Shown here piece by piece: positions 27,579 to 35,975 of a stretch of DNA of 64,000 nucleotides. Made by a program: the position numbers and the translations under genes. Positions within the stretch are counted from its first letter, which is position 1; every line of letters starts with the position of its first letter. Source of the DNA: Paenibacillus mendelii (GTDB taxonomy: Bacteria > Bacillota > Bacilli > Paenibacillales > Paenibacillaceae); NCBI RefSeq assembly GCF_024498075.1, contig NZ_JANHOF010000002.1:354431-418430 (forward strand), given 5' to 3'. Under the pieces are notes generated by a model. The model saw only the letters and a list, made by a program, of their open reading frames with translations, searched no databases and was not told where the DNA came from.

Positions 27579-28034
27579 TCAGCTCATGGCATCCAGCTTC
27601 AAACCGACTTGTGTATGCGTATCCGATAGTTCACGGTACATCGCATGAATCCTGTCATAATTAGGACTCATCTTCTTCAGCTTCTCGTTAAGTGCTTGAA
27701 CGATGGCTGCCTGAAGTCGGTGATCCGGAAGAAATGAACAGCCGTATACATATAAGTTCTCTTCCTGCCGCCTCCATACGACATGACCGATAATGCTGAA
27801 CTCCCACTCGCCAAACGCAATGAGCACTCGAATCGAATAATCCCTGCTGACGGGAAACCGCAGATTCGCAGCAAACTGCAAGCCAGACGGGCTCATATTG
27901 TTCAATAGGATGGGAGTATCCTTGGAGTCCACATTACGATCGAATACACGAAATATAGAAACCTTCGCTTGAACCCCGTCTCGCAAACGTATCCGTACAT
28001 GCTTGCGAGAGATCTGCTTCTGCTTATCGTTCAA
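27579..28034 (-). CDS. PilZ-domain protein
   Basis: A 151-residue protein that is mainly one PilZ domain. The c-di-GMP motifs are RKHVR at residues 10-14 (RxxxR) and NMSPSGLQF near 46 (D/NxSxxG). A helical C-terminus of about 50 residues (ALNEKLKKMSPNYDRIHAMY) follows. It is the second PilZ protein of the window. Unlike the first, it is not preceded by a riboswitch but by two GATAC-type palindromes (28081-28095, 28174-28188). Its target is unknown. Confidence 0.85.
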   Translation of the reverse strand: MNDKQKQISRKHVRIRLRDGVQAKVSIFRVFDRNVDSKDTPILLNNMSPSGLQFAANLRFPVSRDYSIRVLIAFGEWEFSIIGHVVWRRQEENLYVYGCSFLPDHRLQAAIVQALNEKLKKMSPNYDRIHAMYRELSDTHTQVGLKLDAMS

Positions 28035-28080
28035 GGCTAGTCCACTCCTTAATTAATATAGGCAACCAGCAATCATCTCG

Positions 28081-28195
28081 GATACAATTCGTATCTATAT
28101 AGCCACAAAATAATAAACGAATCCTAGTAACATCGGTTTACCAACGAAAATGATTCGCATAACTTTAATTTATGATACATTTCGTAACATGTCAA
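28081..28195 (-). promoter_or_regulatory. Promoter and two palindromic boxes before the second PilZ gene
   Basis: On the minus strand TTGACA (28190-28195), 17 bases, TAAATT (28167-28172). The box GTTACGAAATGTATC (28174-28188) fills the spacer. A second, perfect box GATACGAATTGTATC (28081-28095) lies 93 bases further on, about three times the 31-base spacing seen elsewhere. Confidence 0.6.
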
Positions 28196-28198
28196 TGC

Positions 28199-28711
28199 TT
28201 AATGGGTTGCTTCTTCCATGGCTGCATCTTCTTCATATGACCACAGCATACTCCATTTCCCTGACTCCTCCACGGTATAACACGGCTGGACAATTTCGAA
28301 ATTGCCATATGGGCTCCGAAAGAGCTGCTTGACGACGACACGATAGGCCTCCGTGAATTCAGCCGATTCCTTATCCATTCTCCAGCCCGCAATAAGCTCC
28401 GGCTCCCCGACCTCATAATCGAACGTCTTAACCTCAAAGTCCTGCAGCACAATATGAGCCCGCTTCTGAATGTACCCGGCCTTGTCAAAACGCTTCTGCA
28501 TTAGCGGGTGGAACAGCTCCCACGCACTGCCGAAATCACCGGACTGTTCCGCCTTATAGAACTGTTCCACTACCTCTGCCGCTTCACTGCCGGCTGCCGG
28601 GCTGAACAGGCGTGCGCCGTTATGCCATGTTAACCAGAGCGCAGCGATAATTAAAGCTCCAATGATTATCCAGCCGGTTGGTAAACGTCTGATGCGTCTT
28701 CTTCTTATCAC
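28199..28711 (-). CDS. Membrane-anchored NTF2-like hypothetical protein
   Basis: A 170-residue protein with a basic N-terminus, one membrane helix (WIIIGALIIAALWLTW, residues 14-29) and an extracytoplasmic domain. The domain begins AAEVVEQFYKAEQSGDFGSAWELFH and ends in strands, the layout of NTF2/SnoaL-like folds. No catalytic residues are evident. It lies downstream of the LCP gene, with a hairpin between. Confidence 0.65.
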   Translation of the reverse strand: MIRRRRIRRLPTGWIIIGALIIAALWLTWHNGARLFSPAAGSEAAEVVEQFYKAEQSGDFGSAWELFHPLMQKRFDKAGYIQKRAHIVLQDFEVKTFDYEVGEPELIAGWRMDKESAEFTEAYRVVVKQLFRSPYGNFEIVQPCYTVEESGKWSMLWSYEEDAAMEEATH

Positions 28712-28715
28712 GCGA

Positions 28716-28762
28716 AAGCCCCCTGTCCATAAAGCTACTTCACTTTATGAGCCGGGGGCTTG
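28716..28762. terminator. Hairpin between LCP gene and NTF2-like gene
   Basis: AAGCCCCC and GGGGGCTT arms, 8 pairs, with a long inner segment; TTTT follows in the plus direction. On the minus strand it lies directly after the LCP stop and could act as a partial terminator. Confidence 0.55.
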
Positions 28763-28764
28763 TT

Positions 28765-29727
28765 TTATGTACGGTTGGCCGTCGTCAAATGATCTTTAAT
28801 CATATTGTGAATGCGGGTACGCTCGGCATCACTGACAATGTAATACCAGATTCCGTTGATCATCTTTCCGCTTCCTTCAATCTCCACGGTATCGATCCTG
28901 CCAATGGCCGGGCGATAGTCCATTACGAACGTCTTCATTTCCTCGAATGTAATGTCGGTTTTTACGCTGTCTCCTACCTCACCCAGCAAATCGTGGATAC
29001 GGGTCACATTCGAGATATTCATCGCACTCTTCATTACTTCTTGCAGGATAGCGCGCTGTCTGGCATTGCGGCCATGATCGCCCTTCGGATCCTCGTAGCG
29101 CATACGGGAGTATAGAAGCGCTTCGGAGCCGCTCAAGCTCAGCTTGCCTTGCTTGAATTCATGTCCTGAATAATAGAAAGCAAAGGGGTTGTCAACCTTG
29201 ACCCCTCCGATCAAATCGATCAGACGGGCGAAGCCTTCCATATTCACCTTGATGTAATAATCGATCGGATAATCTAAGAAGTTTTCCACCGTCTGAAGGG
29301 ACATTTCCACGCCGCCGAAAGCATACGCGTGGTTGATTTTGTCCACCGTGCCATGCCCAATGATTTCCGTTCTCGAATCGCGGGGAATGTTAAACATCAG
29401 GATCGATTTCTTAGCCGGATTGACGGTAAGCACAATCATTGTATCGGAACGCCCACGGTCATTCGGACGCTGGTCGACACCCAATACGAGGACATTGAAG
29501 GGTTCACGGTTATCAAGCACGACGGCCTGCTCCGGGTTTGTCTTTTTCTTCGACTTCACTTGAGGGTCGCGGCTAATATAAACCGGTTTAACAGGCGGTT
29601 CGTACATCTGCGCTGCCGTCTTCTCCACAGAGTGGTACATATACCAGACATAGCCGCCCGATAATACAAGAATCGCTGCAATTACGGCGCTGGACCAGAT
29701 GAGAACTTTCTTTACAGGACGCTTCAT
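28765..29727 (-). CDS. LCP (LytR-CpsA-Psr) family glycopolymer transferase
   Basis: A 320-residue protein with one N-terminal membrane helix (about 8-30) and an LCP domain from about 75 to 230. Conserved parts are VLVLGVDQRPNDRGRSDTMI near residue 79, NIPRDSRTEI near 113 and RMRYEDPKGDHGRNARQRAI near 209, containing the Arg and Asp residues that bind pyrophosphate and metal. LCP enzymes attach teichoic acid or capsule-type polymers to peptidoglycan. The promoter carries the paired GATAC boxes around a TATAAT, identical in layout to those of the lasso genes, so surface glycopolymer attachment may be co-regulated. Confidence 0.92.
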   Translation of the reverse strand: MKRPVKKVLIWSSAVIAAILVLSGGYVWYMYHSVEKTAAQMYEPPVKPVYISRDPQVKSKKKTNPEQAVVLDNREPFNVLVLGVDQRPNDRGRSDTMIVLTVNPAKKSILMFNIPRDSRTEIIGHGTVDKINHAYAFGGVEMSLQTVENFLDYPIDYYIKVNMEGFARLIDLIGGVKVDNPFAFYYSGHEFKQGKLSLSGSEALLYSRMRYEDPKGDHGRNARQRAILQEVMKSAMNISNVTRIHDLLGEVGDSVKTDITFEEMKTFVMDYRPAIGRIDTVEIEGSGKMINGIWYYIVSDAERTRIHNMIKDHLTTANRT

Positions 29728-29773
29728 TGTTCACGGCCTCTTTTCTTTGTGGAATCTCTCTGCATGATAAAAT

Positions 29774-29820
29774 GATACATTTTGTGTCTATTATACTTTA
29801 TTATAGATACATTTTGTATC
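29774..29820 (-). promoter_or_regulatory. Paired-palindrome promoter of the LCP gene
   Basis: Minus strand: box A GATACAAAATGTATC (29806-29820), 10 bases, TATAAT (29790-29795), one base, box B GACACAAAATGTATC (29774-29788). Box A is a perfect palindrome in its arms and covers the -35 position; box B covers the expected start of transcription. Confidence 0.7.
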
Positions 29821-29885
29821 ATTATGGTGAAAAAAAAGCGCTTCATGGGCTCTCACGCTTCTTTCCATTTACGCGCCTTCACTAC

Positions 29886-30737
29886 TCATCTATCCTTATA
29901 TTCCTTCATAAAATCGGCCAATGCCGCTTTCCAATTCCGCATGGGTGGAAATCCGTTACGTTCCAGCGCTTTGTGCGCCAACACGGAGTATGACGGACGC
30001 TTGGCAGGACGCGGAAATTGATCTGTCGGCACCGGCTGAACATCTATTGTCAGCTCTCCAAGCTCAAAGATCGATTGGGCGAATTCATACCAGGAGCAGC
30101 TTCCGGAATTGGATATATGATAGGTTCCGTAGCTGTCCGTCCGAATCAGCGCCACGATACATTCCGCCAAATCAACCGTATAGGTTGGACACCCCACTTG
30201 GTCGTTCACAACGGAGATAGCATCACATTCCTGAGCCAGCTTCAGCATCGTTCTCACGAAATTATGGCCATGCTTGCCGTAAAGCCACGACGTTCGAACG
30301 TTAAAAAATCGCGAATGAAGCTGCTGCACAAGCTGTTCGCCCGCAAGCTTCGACTTTCCGTAGACATTCACCGGGGAGGTCGTCATAAACTCATCATATG
30401 GCTCAGAGCCGGCTCCGTCAAAGACATAGTCTGTGCTGACATAAACCAGCTTAGCGCCGATCCTCTCGGCGATAACGGCTATATTTCTCGCACCATAAGC
30501 ATTGATTCGATAGGCTTCGTCCACCTCGGATTCAGCTAAATCCACCTTTGTATAGGCAGCCGTATGGATGATAGCATCAAACTGCGATGAACCCAGCTGT
30601 TGATGGACTCGATCGCTGTTCGAGACATCCAGCTGCTCGCGTCCGAAGGCCGTCACTTCGCAGCCTCTATCCCGGAGGCAATCGACCATATCCGTACCCA
30701 ATTGCCCGCCTGCCCCCGTAACGGCGACCTTCATCAT
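29886..30737 (-). CDS. rfbD: dTDP-4-dehydrorhamnose reductase
   Basis: A 283-residue reductase for the last step of dTDP-L-rhamnose synthesis. The NAD(P)-binding GAGGQLGTDM is at residues 8-17, YVSTDYVFDG near 98 holds the catalytic Ser/Thr, and YGKSKLAGEQ near 124 the Tyr/Lys pair. It starts 15 bases after rfbC. No rfbA or rfbB is present here, so the pathway must be completed elsewhere. Confidence 0.93.
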   Translation of the reverse strand: MMKVAVTGAGGQLGTDMVDCLRDRGCEVTAFGREQLDVSNSDRVHQQLGSSQFDAIIHTAAYTKVDLAESEVDEAYRINAYGARNIAVIAERIGAKLVYVSTDYVFDGAGSEPYDEFMTTSPVNVYGKSKLAGEQLVQQLHSRFFNVRTSWLYGKHGHNFVRTMLKLAQECDAISVVNDQVGCPTYTVDLAECIVALIRTDSYGTYHISNSGSCSWYEFAQSIFELGELTIDVQPVPTDQFPRPAKRPSYSVLAHKALERNGFPPMRNWKAALADFMKEYKDR

Positions 30738-30752
30738 GATCCCTCCCTGCTG

Positions 30753-31298
30753 CTAGAAGTTATTTTCGGCATCCTGAAGAGATGGGTGAAGCTTATCTTT
30801 CTCCGACAAAACAAGATCGGAAGCCGGCCATACGATTCCAAGCTCGGGGTCCGACCAAAGTATGCCGCGGTCATGTGCCTTGGAATAATACTGATCCACT
30901 TTATAGAATACGTGCGTATTCGCCGTTAATGTGCAAAAGCCGTGTGCGAATCCTTTGGGCACGAGCAGTTTGCGATTATTGGACTCGCTTAGGATAACTC
31001 CGGTCCACCGGCCATAAGTAGCCGAGCCTTGTCGAATATCGACGACGACGTCGTATATAGCGCCTGTAATGGCCTGTACGAGCTTCGTCTGGGCCATGGG
31101 TTCAAGCTGATAATGGAGGCCGCGAAGCGTGCCCGCCACGGACGAGAAGGAATGATTCTCCTGAATGAAGCTGTTGTTGATTCCCGCTTCCTCGAACCGT
31201 GCTTGATTATAACTTTCCGTAAAGTAACCCCGATTGTCACCGAAGACATCTGTCTCCAACATGATGACGCCTTCCAACTCGGTTTTTATGATTTTCAT
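30753..31298 (-). CDS. rfbC: dTDP-4-dehydrorhamnose 3,5-epimerase
   Basis: A 181-residue cupin enzyme. Typical parts are FGDNRGYFTESYNQ near residue 19, QENHSFSSVAGTLRGLHYQ near 46 with the catalytic His, and VPKGFAHGFCTL near 113. It precedes rfbD. Rhamnose supplied by the pair could go into exopolysaccharide or, speculatively, onto the peptide made next door. Confidence 0.94.
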   Translation of the reverse strand: MKIIKTELEGVIMLETDVFGDNRGYFTESYNQARFEEAGINNSFIQENHSFSSVAGTLRGLHYQLEPMAQTKLVQAITGAIYDVVVDIRQGSATYGRWTGVILSESNNRKLLVPKGFAHGFCTLTANTHVFYKVDQYYSKAHDRGILWSDPELGIVWPASDLVLSEKDKLHPSLQDAENNF

Positions 31299-31337
31299 AG
31301 AAGGGACCCCCTTGCAATCAGTCAGTTTCGGATCTTG

Positions 31338-31502
31338 TTATGTATATGCGTCCTGTTCCTGATTGTTGAAGAGCAGCCATATAATATCCGGTACAGCTTG
31401 AATCGTAATTGGGATTACGGAAGAGGGCAATCCAAAAATATTCGGTAAAAATGGCGGGGGAGGACTGGGGATAATCGGAGGTAGGGTTTGGAGTTGGAGC
31501 AT
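31338..31502 (-). CDS. Small proline-rich protein between lasso precursor and rfbC
   Basis: A 54-residue frame not assigned to a family. It begins MLQLQTLPPIIPSPPPPFLP and ends in a hydrophobic segment (VPDIIWLLFNNQEQ) rich in Pro, Ile and Leu with no Lys. AAGGA lies 5 bases before the ATG. It follows the hairpin after the lasso precursor and precedes rfbC. The unusual composition could also be chance. Confidence 0.45.
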   Translation of the reverse strand: MLQLQTLPPIIPSPPPPFLPNIFGLPSSVIPITIQAVPDIIWLLFNNQEQDAYT

Positions 31503-31531
31503 GAATTCCTTGATTGCCGGGTATGGAAATA

Positions 31532-31576
31532 GATCGAGACCCCTATACAGGTAATCCTTGTATAGGGGTCTCGATC
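31532..31576 (-). terminator. Perfect 18-bp inverted repeat after lasso precursor 1
   Basis: Arms GATCGAGACCCCTATACA and its exact complement around a 9-base loop, 28 bases after the precursor stop. No clear T run follows on the minus strand, so it may protect the upstream mRNA or partly terminate. The CCCCTATAC core recurs in the hairpin after precursor 2. Confidence 0.75.
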
Positions 31577-31604
31577 TTGTGATACACGCATGACGTATGG
31601 ATGA

Positions 31605-31742
31605 TTAGGAAATAGGAGGCGTGTCTGTAACGTCCAGATCACTCACAGTTACCGAATCAACGTACTTCGTCCCTTTACCTTCCATCGTCTTGCTGACTTC
31701 AAGGATTTGCAGCTCCGGTTGTTTCCACTCTTGTTTAGACAT
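31605..31742 (-). CDS. Lasso peptide precursor A1 (paeninodin family)
   Basis: A 45-residue precursor too short for routine gene calling. The leader MSKQEWKQPELQILEVSKTM carries the Firmicutes pattern (aromatic, x2, Pro, x, Leu, x2, Leu) that B1/B2 proteins recognise, ending in Thr-Met as in paeninodin. The core would be residues 21-45: Glu-Gly-Lys-Gly-Thr-Lys-Tyr-Val-Asp, then a 16-residue tail ending DTPPIS. Asp29 is the only acidic residue at ring distance. It gives a 9-residue ring if the core starts at Glu21, or an 8-residue ring from Gly22. The C-terminal Ser is the expected phosphorylation site of the kinase at 36452. AAAGGAGGTGATAGT precedes the ATG, 35 bases after the cyclase. Confidence 0.88.
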   Translation of the reverse strand: MSKQEWKQPELQILEVSKTMEGKGTKYVDSVTVSDLDVTDTPPIS

Positions 31743-31776
31743 ACTATCACCTCCTTTCAATGCAATTCCACTAGAA

Positions 31777-33720
31777 TCATGCAGGCTGGATCGTTCTCAT
31801 AAACCGATAGACGATGACACATCGCATCAGAAATCTCGTTTCCGGATCAAACGCATTCTCGGGACGGGGCATCCCCCCAAGCTGAGTCATGGTCGTCCGG
31901 ATTTGATCGATATTCAATATTTCATTCATGATGGGATCCTGACAAAGCTGCTCAAGCTCTTGATGAAATGCAGGCCACATGGGCAGAAGCCGATGAATCC
32001 AATCCGCTCCCTGAATGCCGCGCACACGCTGGTTCAGCCTAACGTTATCCGGCAGGTAGCCTTTCGTCGATTGTCTAATAAGCGCTCGATCCATCCCCTG
32101 CCCGACATACTGCTCAACCGGCACGGACAAGCAGAACCCGACGACCCTCGGATCGCAGGTCGGATCCCGTTCCCATATGGAATATTTCAAGGACAGCTTC
32201 GTACTCTTGGTTCCTCTCATATTGGCAATGATCAGGCTCTGCAGGTGATTGCTTCTGGCCTCCAGGAAGTCTTTTCTCAAAAAACCGCTAATTCGGCTGT
32301 CCTGCTCCTGCAGCTTGTTGAATACATCCGTTTTCTTAGCAAAATCCGGATGAATCATGCGCGGTATGTCCGCCTCATCGTTAATCAACGACTTCTCCGG
32401 AGCGGACGAGAATGCTTGTCTCCCAATCACCTTCAGCAGAAAGGATGGGCTTACTCCCCGTTGTTTGCTGAAGAGCATGAGCTCACGATACAACCGAAAC
32501 CATTTCATTTTTTTCATGAGCGATCCGTAATAGTGAGAGGCCGGCCCCCATGATATCGTTTGATTGCCCCTTGCACCGGTTAACAGGATCTTCACGTCCT
32601 GCTGTTTGGCCACATCAAAAATCCCTCTGATCCAGAACGTATTCTCAAAATACTTATAGGGCATTTCCAGCAGCTCCAGCCAATCATCGACTTCGGATAA
32701 CGGGCTCGTTCCAGGGAAATCCAACAGATTCCCCTTGATGTTACCAGCATATTGGATGGTATCCTGGATGTAGGGCGTCTCATCTGCAACGCGTCCTCTT
32801 GCCGTCCAGTCCTCGAAATCATGAACGGGCACATAGCTGTAGGTATGTAATGGTTTGCCTTCTTCCCTGAGCCGGCTTGCTGCGAAGCTCGCGATTGTCC
32901 CTGAATCGAGCCCTCCGCTTAGCGTCGCCCCCACTTGCTTATGTGTTCGGAGCCTCGAATCCACGGCTTGCTGCACAACATCCCGGAAGGCCTCCTCATA
33001 TTCCGAACGAGATTTCAATTTCAGCTGCGCTCTAGGTGCCAAGGAACCATATTGAATAAGTGAGAAGTGTCCGTCTTTGATCGTAAAGCTGTGCGCAGGA
33101 GGAATCTGCTTGATATGTTTATAGACGGTGGAGTTCGTATTGGCGGATTCTACCATAACCGGTATGGTCAGGAATTCCGCCAGCCACAGCTCGTTGATCT
33201 CTCTCTTGACATCATGTATATGAAACAGAGGATCGATCGCCGTACAGAAAGCAAACTGCCGCCGATTATAGTGATAATAAAGCGTCCGGTTCCCATATAA
33301 ATCCCGCGCTCCGAATAATAGGCGCCTATTCTCATCCCAGATGACAAAGGTGTAATCACCGATTAAGTATTGAGGGGAGGCTTCTCCCCACTTCTGATAC
33401 GCCAGCAGAATAAGCTCGCTATCGGACATAAGCTTTCTCTCGGAGTACGCCACCTGAAGCCGATCGAATAGCTCGTTTCGATTATCGATAATCGCATCTG
33501 CCGTAATAGCCAGCTTGAGATCATAATTATAATAGGGCAGCTGCTCATTCACCGATTCAGGCGTGATCCACTGGGCATGACAGCCCAAGAATACAGATCC
33601 GCTGTTCCACGTTTGGATATCATCGGCCGGATACTTTTGCAGGGCTTGCATGACTTGGTCCCGAAGCTCAACTGATATGGGCGCTTGGTCAAAATGAATG
33701 ATGCCGGTTATCGCGCTCAT
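31777..33720 (-). CDS. Lasso peptide cyclase C (asparagine-synthetase-like)
   Basis: A 647-residue enzyme that would adenylate the ring Asp with ATP and join it to the core N-terminus. It has an N-terminal Ntn-hydrolase-like half (1-210) in which the glutaminase Cys2 is replaced by Ser, as expected for a lasso cyclase using no glutamine. The C-terminal synthetase half carries the PP-loop LSGGLDSG (267-274). Its promoter lies in the 152-base gap after the exporter, with paired GATAC boxes. It is followed at once by precursor A1, so C and A form a separately controlled unit. Confidence 0.92.
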   Translation of the reverse strand: MSAITGIIHFDQAPISVELRDQVMQALQKYPADDIQTWNSGSVFLGCHAQWITPESVNEQLPYYNYDLKLAITADAIIDNRNELFDRLQVAYSERKLMSDSELILLAYQKWGEASPQYLIGDYTFVIWDENRRLLFGARDLYGNRTLYYHYNRRQFAFCTAIDPLFHIHDVKREINELWLAEFLTIPVMVESANTNSTVYKHIKQIPPAHSFTIKDGHFSLIQYGSLAPRAQLKLKSRSEYEEAFRDVVQQAVDSRLRTHKQVGATLSGGLDSGTIASFAASRLREEGKPLHTYSYVPVHDFEDWTARGRVADETPYIQDTIQYAGNIKGNLLDFPGTSPLSEVDDWLELLEMPYKYFENTFWIRGIFDVAKQQDVKILLTGARGNQTISWGPASHYYGSLMKKMKWFRLYRELMLFSKQRGVSPSFLLKVIGRQAFSSAPEKSLINDEADIPRMIHPDFAKKTDVFNKLQEQDSRISGFLRKDFLEARSNHLQSLIIANMRGTKSTKLSLKYSIWERDPTCDPRVVGFCLSVPVEQYVGQGMDRALIRQSTKGYLPDNVRLNQRVRGIQGADWIHRLLPMWPAFHQELEQLCQDPIMNEILNIDQIRTTMTQLGGMPRPENAFDPETRFLMRCVIVYRFMRTIQPA

Positions 33721-33781
33721 GTCTTCCTCCTATTAGGCCACACGGAAATAACTAGATTAAGCATCTTAATGTTATTGTTCA

Positions 33782-33826
33782 GATACAGTTAGTAATAATT
33801 ATAACATTAATGATACTATTTGTATC
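33782..33826 (-). promoter_or_regulatory. Paired-palindrome promoter of lasso cyclase and precursor
   Basis: Minus strand: box A GATACAAATAGTATC (33812-33826), 8 bases, TATAAT (33798-33803), one base, box B ATTACTAACTGTATC (33782-33796). GATACA inside box A stands 17 bases upstream of TATAAT, at the -35 position. Confidence 0.7.
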
Positions 33827-33872
33827 ATTAATCCGAAATTTTTTTGAAGTATATACTATTACTTCTATTAGC

Positions 33873-35675
33873 CTATCCGTTCGCACCAGCCTGATAAGCC
33901 AACAACTTGTTGAACGTTCCCCGCGTTTCTTTCAATAACTGCTGATAGCCCCCGCTTTGAATAATTTCCCCTCGCTCCATGACAATGACTTGATCGGCAT
34001 TGCGAATCGTTGATAGACGGTGGGCGATGACTATGACCGTCATACTCCCCTTCAATCGCTCCAGCGTTCTCTGTATCTTCGCTTCATTCTCCGTATCCAA
34101 TGCGCTGGTCGCTTCATCTAATACGAGAATCGACGGCTTGCGCAAAATCGCCCTTGCCAATACGATCCGCTGCCGTTCACCGCCGGAGAGCCGAATTCCC
34201 CGATCCCCGATTATCGTGTCTAGCCCTTGTGGAAGGGTGCGCACAAACTCAGCAGAGGCCGATTGCTCCAATGCCTCCCAGAGCTGCTCCTCGCTAGCAT
34301 GGGGTTCCACCATCATCATGTTTTCCCTAATGCTAGTGTTGAATAGAAACGGATCCTGCGAAACATAACTGATCGAATGTCTTAAGGCTAGTATCTTTTC
34401 TCTCGTCAGCGGTCTGCCATCGATAAGGACTTCCCCTTGCTCGGGCAGGATCAGTCCCATCAGCATATCAATCAAGGTGCTCTTGCCGGCACCGGATTTG
34501 CCAACGATCGCCGTCATCCCGTTAGCCGGTATGCGAAGATCAATGCCTTGAAGCGCATAAGCAGACTGATCGGAGCTGTAACGGAAATGCACATTACGGC
34601 ATTCAATTCCTTCAACAACACGAATCGCCGCTTCTTTACTGCCATCTGCAGGAAGCTCCTGCTCCCTTGCTTCTTCACATTCCCTCTGCATGGTCAATAA
34701 ACTGTTAAAAGCGGGAATTGTTGTCGTGATTTGCTCCAAGCTGTTCTGTATCCCTGTGAATCTGGGCCATAACCGCGCAAAGATGATAATGATGAGCATC
34801 AACTGCTCCGGCCGTACAACAAATACATTCAACGATAAGAAAACGAATAATACGATCAGAACAGCCGCAGTCGTACTGTAAAAAAACTGAGTCGTTGACT
34901 GGAGTTTGGTCAATTGGATGATATTCAATTCCATACGTGAGCATAACGAACGGAACCAGGACATATGAGACTGCTCCAACCGATTGCTCTTAATATCCTT
35001 GATACCGCTAAATTGCTCGGTAATCCCTGCAAAGTATTTTTGAGAAAGATCTGTTGTACGATCCCCCAATGTCTTCGCATTCTTAATGAATCTGCGCGAG
35101 AATATCGCGAGCAATGCGCCGCTTATAATGACAAGCAGAGTCAGCTTAGCGGAGATCCAGAAAGCAAAGCTGAGCTGAACGATGGTAAATACAAGCGATG
35201 TCGCTAAACGCAAGAACAGATGCGTACCTTGACTGACGCGCGCCAGTTCGGACGTAAGAATATGATTAAAGTCGGACTTTCTCTTGGTCAGATAGAACTG
35301 CCAATTAGCCTGCAATAAGGCCTGATACGTATCGAGCCTCAAATATCGGATGAAGCCCTGCTGCATCTTGATGTTCATAATGGCTTGATTGCGCTGCAGA
35401 AATGCTTGCCCTACGATAAGGAAGATATAACCAGCAAGCACAATCGGCACATTATACTGGTCTGGGATTTGGTTAAGCTTGCTTATAAGACCGGATATGT
35501 AGGGGATTGCTGCATCGCTAACTTGGAACACGCCGATGAGGCTCAGCATCGGAATTAATAAGTAAATTCCGATTCCCTCTAGAAAGCTGATGGCAATCAT
35601 GCCCGCTAGAGTTATATAGAGCTTTGCACCTGCAAAGGTGTGAAGCTTCTTTAAGTAGAAGATAATTTGCGTCAT
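33873..35675 (-). CDS. Lasso peptide ABC exporter D
   Basis: A 600-residue fused exporter: six membrane helices (about 1-310) and a nucleotide-binding domain with Walker A GKSGAGKST (392-400), signature LSGGERQR (496-503) and Walker B ILVLDEATSALD (about 515-526). It matches the D protein of paeninodin-type loci, which exports the mature peptide and gives immunity. It starts 14 bases after the nucleotidyltransferase relic. The last 65 residues are very close to the partial exporter at the right window edge. Confidence 0.92.
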   Translation of the reverse strand: MTQIIFYLKKLHTFAGAKLYITLAGMIAISFLEGIGIYLLIPMLSLIGVFQVSDAAIPYISGLISKLNQIPDQYNVPIVLAGYIFLIVGQAFLQRNQAIMNIKMQQGFIRYLRLDTYQALLQANWQFYLTKRKSDFNHILTSELARVSQGTHLFLRLATSLVFTIVQLSFAFWISAKLTLLVIISGALLAIFSRRFIKNAKTLGDRTTDLSQKYFAGITEQFSGIKDIKSNRLEQSHMSWFRSLCSRMELNIIQLTKLQSTTQFFYSTTAAVLIVLFVFLSLNVFVVRPEQLMLIIIIFARLWPRFTGIQNSLEQITTTIPAFNSLLTMQRECEEAREQELPADGSKEAAIRVVEGIECRNVHFRYSSDQSAYALQGIDLRIPANGMTAIVGKSGAGKSTLIDMLMGLILPEQGEVLIDGRPLTREKILALRHSISYVSQDPFLFNTSIRENMMMVEPHASEEQLWEALEQSASAEFVRTLPQGLDTIIGDRGIRLSGGERQRIVLARAILRKPSILVLDEATSALDTENEAKIQRTLERLKGSMTVIVIAHRLSTIRNADQVIVMERGEIIQSGGYQQLLKETRGTFNKLLAYQAGANG

Positions 35676-35688
35676 TATTGTTCTCCCC

Positions 35689-35975
35689 CTACGAATTTAC
35701 CTGATGCTTCATACGCCGCCAGAACCAAAGGAAAGGCCGTAGTGGAAAATACAAAAAATATAGTGATTTTGGCAATGGCAATAACGCAGCATCCAGCGAG
35801 CTTGGATATAGCCGGCCGGTAAAATACCTCCACCTTTGATGATTAGACATAATGGAAAATAGATACCCTTTGTAATGTGTATTTACGTCCTTGCTTGAAC
35901 TTCCTTATCAATCCCCATCAGCCGAATCAATAGCATTGGAAACGTGCTCATTACTTGATTGAACTCGTTATCCAT
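35689..35975 (-). pseudogene. Relic of a lasso-associated nucleotidyltransferase gene
   Basis: An ATG at 35975 overlaps the B2 stop (ATGGATAA) and begins a 30-codon frame, MDNEFNQVMSTFPMLLIRLM and so on, ending at a TAA near 35885. In another frame, codons 35689-35850 encode a 53-residue stretch with RWRYFTGRLYPSS, ALLPLPKSLYFLY and FPLRPFLWFWRR. This resembles the C-terminus of the nucleotidyltransferases found in phosphorylating lasso loci such as pseudomycoidin. I read this as a gene that lost its middle and frame. Alternatives are two unrelated small proteins. The slot where a B1 gene might be expected holds no PqqD-like sequence. Confidence 0.5.
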
